A stretch of DNA of 64,000 nt, from NCBI GenBank assembly GCA_964007475.1, contig OZ023274.1:79805303-79869302 (forward strand), read 5' to 3'. The first letter of the stretch is position 1, and every line of letters begins with the position of its first letter. A program made the position numbers and the translations under genes. This document shows, piece by piece, positions 61,201 to 64,000 of the stretch. This DNA is from Hybos culiciformis. Taxonomy: Eukaryota; Arthropoda; Insecta; Diptera; Hybotidae. A model generated the notes under the pieces. The model made no database searches and was not told the DNA's origin. It saw only the letters and a program-made list of their open reading frames with translations.

Positions 61201-64000
61201 AATTAAATCTTATATGGCAAATCCAAAATATAAATATTTTTAAATAATGTGAACTTCTCATATTAATTTTTTTTTCTATCCTTGATTGCTAAATTTTTCT
61301 GAAAAGATATTAAATACATATATGAAAATTTTAACGAAAACAATTTTTTTTTTAATTGTTTATACAATGTTTCAATACTTATTTATAATAACATACTTAT
61401 TTACATTTTACAATCAGAAACTATTTGGTTTAAAATTGTTGCCAATAAAAGGAATTTATGTTAGAAATAAAATAAACTCTATTAAAATAAAGTATATAAT
61501 TACATTTTTCAAATGCAAAGCTCGCTTTACCCAACTTGTTCAAATCATAATTAAAACGAAATAGTGTTGTAAATCGAATAATTATAAGAATTTCTAAAAA
61601 TCATTTTTATCTTTTTTTATAAAAAAGATCTTAATTTACCTTTTTTTTTATAAGTCACAAACAAATAAATAAAAAAAAATAGTACTCTCCATTTAGTGAG
61701 GAGTTTCTCAATAAAATATATATATTAATTTAAAAATATGAAACCATTAATTTAATTGCATACATCACAGGGCAATCAAAATAAACTATATAATATAAAA
61801 TATTAAAATATATTTGGATAGACATAATGTTTTCATTTTGCAAGTAGTGAAAATTTTACTGTACTATTTTTAAATTGTTTTTGCTAAAATTTTTAAGAGT
61901 CTTGAGTTACAAAATTTTGATGTTCTTCAAAGAACATTATTTTTTAACAGTAGATTAAATTTGTTTATTGAAAAAACTTGGATTTTTATAGTGCTTGTTA
62001 ACTTTAAAACTCCTAGTTTTTTTTAAAACAAACCAATCCTGCCATAATCCTTTTCTAGTTATCATATTAACTTAACATGCACCTTTTTTAGAGCCGTAAT
62101 ATTTTTTGTGTCGTTGCCACTTATTAAAAATAATTTGATATCTTAACTAAGAATATAAAATCAAAAATATAACTAGGTTCATATTTTGTTAAATGTAGGA
62201 GTTTGTAGAAAAATCAAAAATTAAGTTCTGTTATCTTTTCAGTGAAGTTTTCTACAACATTTTTTTCTTTCAAAGCTTCACAATTAAAGTTAAAAAAATC
62301 GCAAAATTTATTTTCAGGATATTAAGGTGTTAAGATTTATAGTTTTTCCACTTGATTGCCATGGTGCATAAATCTGTGGTTTAATATACCGTATTTTTTT
62401 ATATTCTCAGGGGTACTTATCTTGAATAAATATAATGTTAATAAGAAAAAAAATGCGAAACATATTTATTAATGAGTCAAAAATTCAATATAACTTCAGC
62501 GCACAAAATCGAAAAAAAAAAAATCAATGTATAATAGTTTTATTATAATTATTTTATATATTATTGTTACCGTAAAAATAGCGAAACTGATCCACTGAAA
62601 TTTTGAGAAATAAAAATCTAAGTCAATTTAATTCCGGTAAGTCAATAATTGAATCGGCGCGATGACGGAAAGGTAACCTTAGATAGCCATTAGTTTTTGT
62701 ATTAAGACTTCTTTATGTAAAGTTTATTTAGTTTTTTTTTTTTTCATTTTTATTTGCTTTTTATTATTAGCTCAGTTCCTCGCGAAAAGTTTATCCAAAT
62801 TTTATCCAAGATTTAATAAATTTGCTTATAAAAAAAGATTATATAATATTGACTACATAAAGAATACATTTTGTATTGGTTCTTTATTATAAGTTATAAA
62901 TTCAAGAAAAAGATATTATTATTATTATTATAACATCATAATATAGATCTAAATGGGTCAGCAAGCCTAGAAAAATAAAACAAAAATCCATCTCTTTTGT
63001 GAAAGGTTAAAGGTTGTCCTTACGAGTTTCGCTTATTATTTATATTTTCGAGTGGAAAAAATTCAGACGTCTGGGATTTGCTTATATATACATTATGTTC
63101 CAAGTTTGATCAAATAAAGAAGATTTGTTGTTCTTTGTAAAGCAAAACTAGAAGATATTTATTCATCACATGGATTAAAATTTTTTTTTTTTTCGTTGAT
63201 TCGAAAACTATACTTTTTTTTTTTTTGCAAATTTATTAAAATCTTGATTTAAAACTTTTTTAATTTTTGAAAATTCTGATTTGAACAAACAAATAAAAAA
63301 TAAACAAAATAAAAAATTAGTAGTTTAGTCAGCTTACAAAAAAAGACAATTCGACATTCCAATATTATATAAATTTTTTTAGCTTTATGAATAATATTTT
63401 TTTTTTATATAGTTTTTCTGAAAAGAATTTCCATTAATTTTTTTTTTCAACTTGTTGATTCCATATTAATTATATACAATAAATTTAAGAAATGGAAATT
63501 TTTGTTTATATATAACTTTTCTTATTGTATTATTATCATATTAATAATGATTTTGATTTTTTTAATTTTATATTTTTTTTTTTTTTTTTTTATTAACTTA
63601 AGAAAAAAAAACTTTTTTTTTTCCTAAGATCTTTTTATAATATTATATTTTTTTTACTAAATTTACACATTAAGCGAAATCTCGCTCTAAAAAGATTTTC
63701 CATACAAAAAAAAAAATAAAAATAAAAATAAATTAAATAAAGATATTTTTCGTAAGAACAAAATTTTAATTAAATTAAAAAAAAAAAAATAATAATAATA
63801 AAAAACGATTGTTTAAGCGAATAAATAAATGGTGAAGGGTGATTATTCAAAATTTAAGTAAAAAAGAAATAGTTTTATTACATTGGATTTATAATTTATA
63901 TTTTTTTTTTTTAAATATTTTTTAATTAATATTTTTGGTATTGGCTACGAAAAAAAAAATTTTTATAAACAAAACATACTTTTGTTCAAAATTATTATCT
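58214..64000. other. Downstream region without recognised genes
   Basis: AT-rich DNA after the last tail. AATAAA occurs two bases after the T13 stop (58215-58220). I found no Cys-x2-Cys motif, RNA gene or mobile element with definable ends. Acceptor-like sites at 62242 and 62409 have short open phase-1 frames of low-complexity composition. More lola tails could lie beyond the window. Confidence 0.5.

Noticed and set aside
61286..61564. 92-codon open frame
   Set aside because: Hydrophobic Ile/Phe/Lys sequence typical of AT-rich chance frames; no homology recognised and no splice context.
62243..62330. Acceptor and 27-codon phase-1 frame after T13
   Set aside because: Composition is Lys/Phe/Ser noise; no finger or motif.

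Overview
The window is a very AT-rich stretch of insect nuclear DNA with long A and T homopolymers. It carries most of one gene, the BTB zinc-finger transcription factor longitudinals lacking (lola), on the + strand. The call rests on the N-terminal BTB sequence ([15 protein letters not shown]..., ...SPYFA / NLLKEQYDKHP...), the acidic segment before the splice junction (...GGEGSSQ..., ...RDPQ), and a long row of alternative 3' terminal exons, most with a paired C2HC + C2H2 finger. The species cannot be fixed from sequence alone. The BTB region looks like that of holometabolous, fly-like insects.

Layout: 1-2945 is upstream or 5' intronic DNA with a degraded hAT transposon (1280-1832, 8-bp target duplication) and a probable MITE. 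Four constant coding exons lie at 3503-3676, 3974-4379, 4608-5099 and 5299-5382. They encode 385 residues and end one base into a codon. A 14.2-kb gap (5383-19633) follows. It contains no exon I can support, and it holds most of the recognisable mobile DNA: a non-LTR 3' fragment split by a palindromic MITE, a 617-bp inverted-repeat element, a 321-bp TIR element and two tRNA-like segments.

From 19634 to 58213 there are 13 alternative terminal units, here called T1 to T13. Each opens with a splice acceptor in the same phase (two bases complete the codon begun by constant exon 4), and every one gives a whole number of codons to its stop. T1, T9 and T12 are split over two exons. T1 exon 2, T5 and T9 exon 2 are short and easy to miss. 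T4 carries only a second-type finger and its neighbour T5 only a first-type finger. Several much shorter candidate exons without fingers (32632-32789, 41572-41669, 43298-43329, 56071-56108) fit the same phase and could give BTB-only isoforms.

The design is one BTB dimerisation module joined to many different DNA-binding tails. In Drosophila this joining is known to involve both cis- and trans-splicing. After T13 (58214-64000) no further finger exon is visible. No gene is supported on the minus strand.
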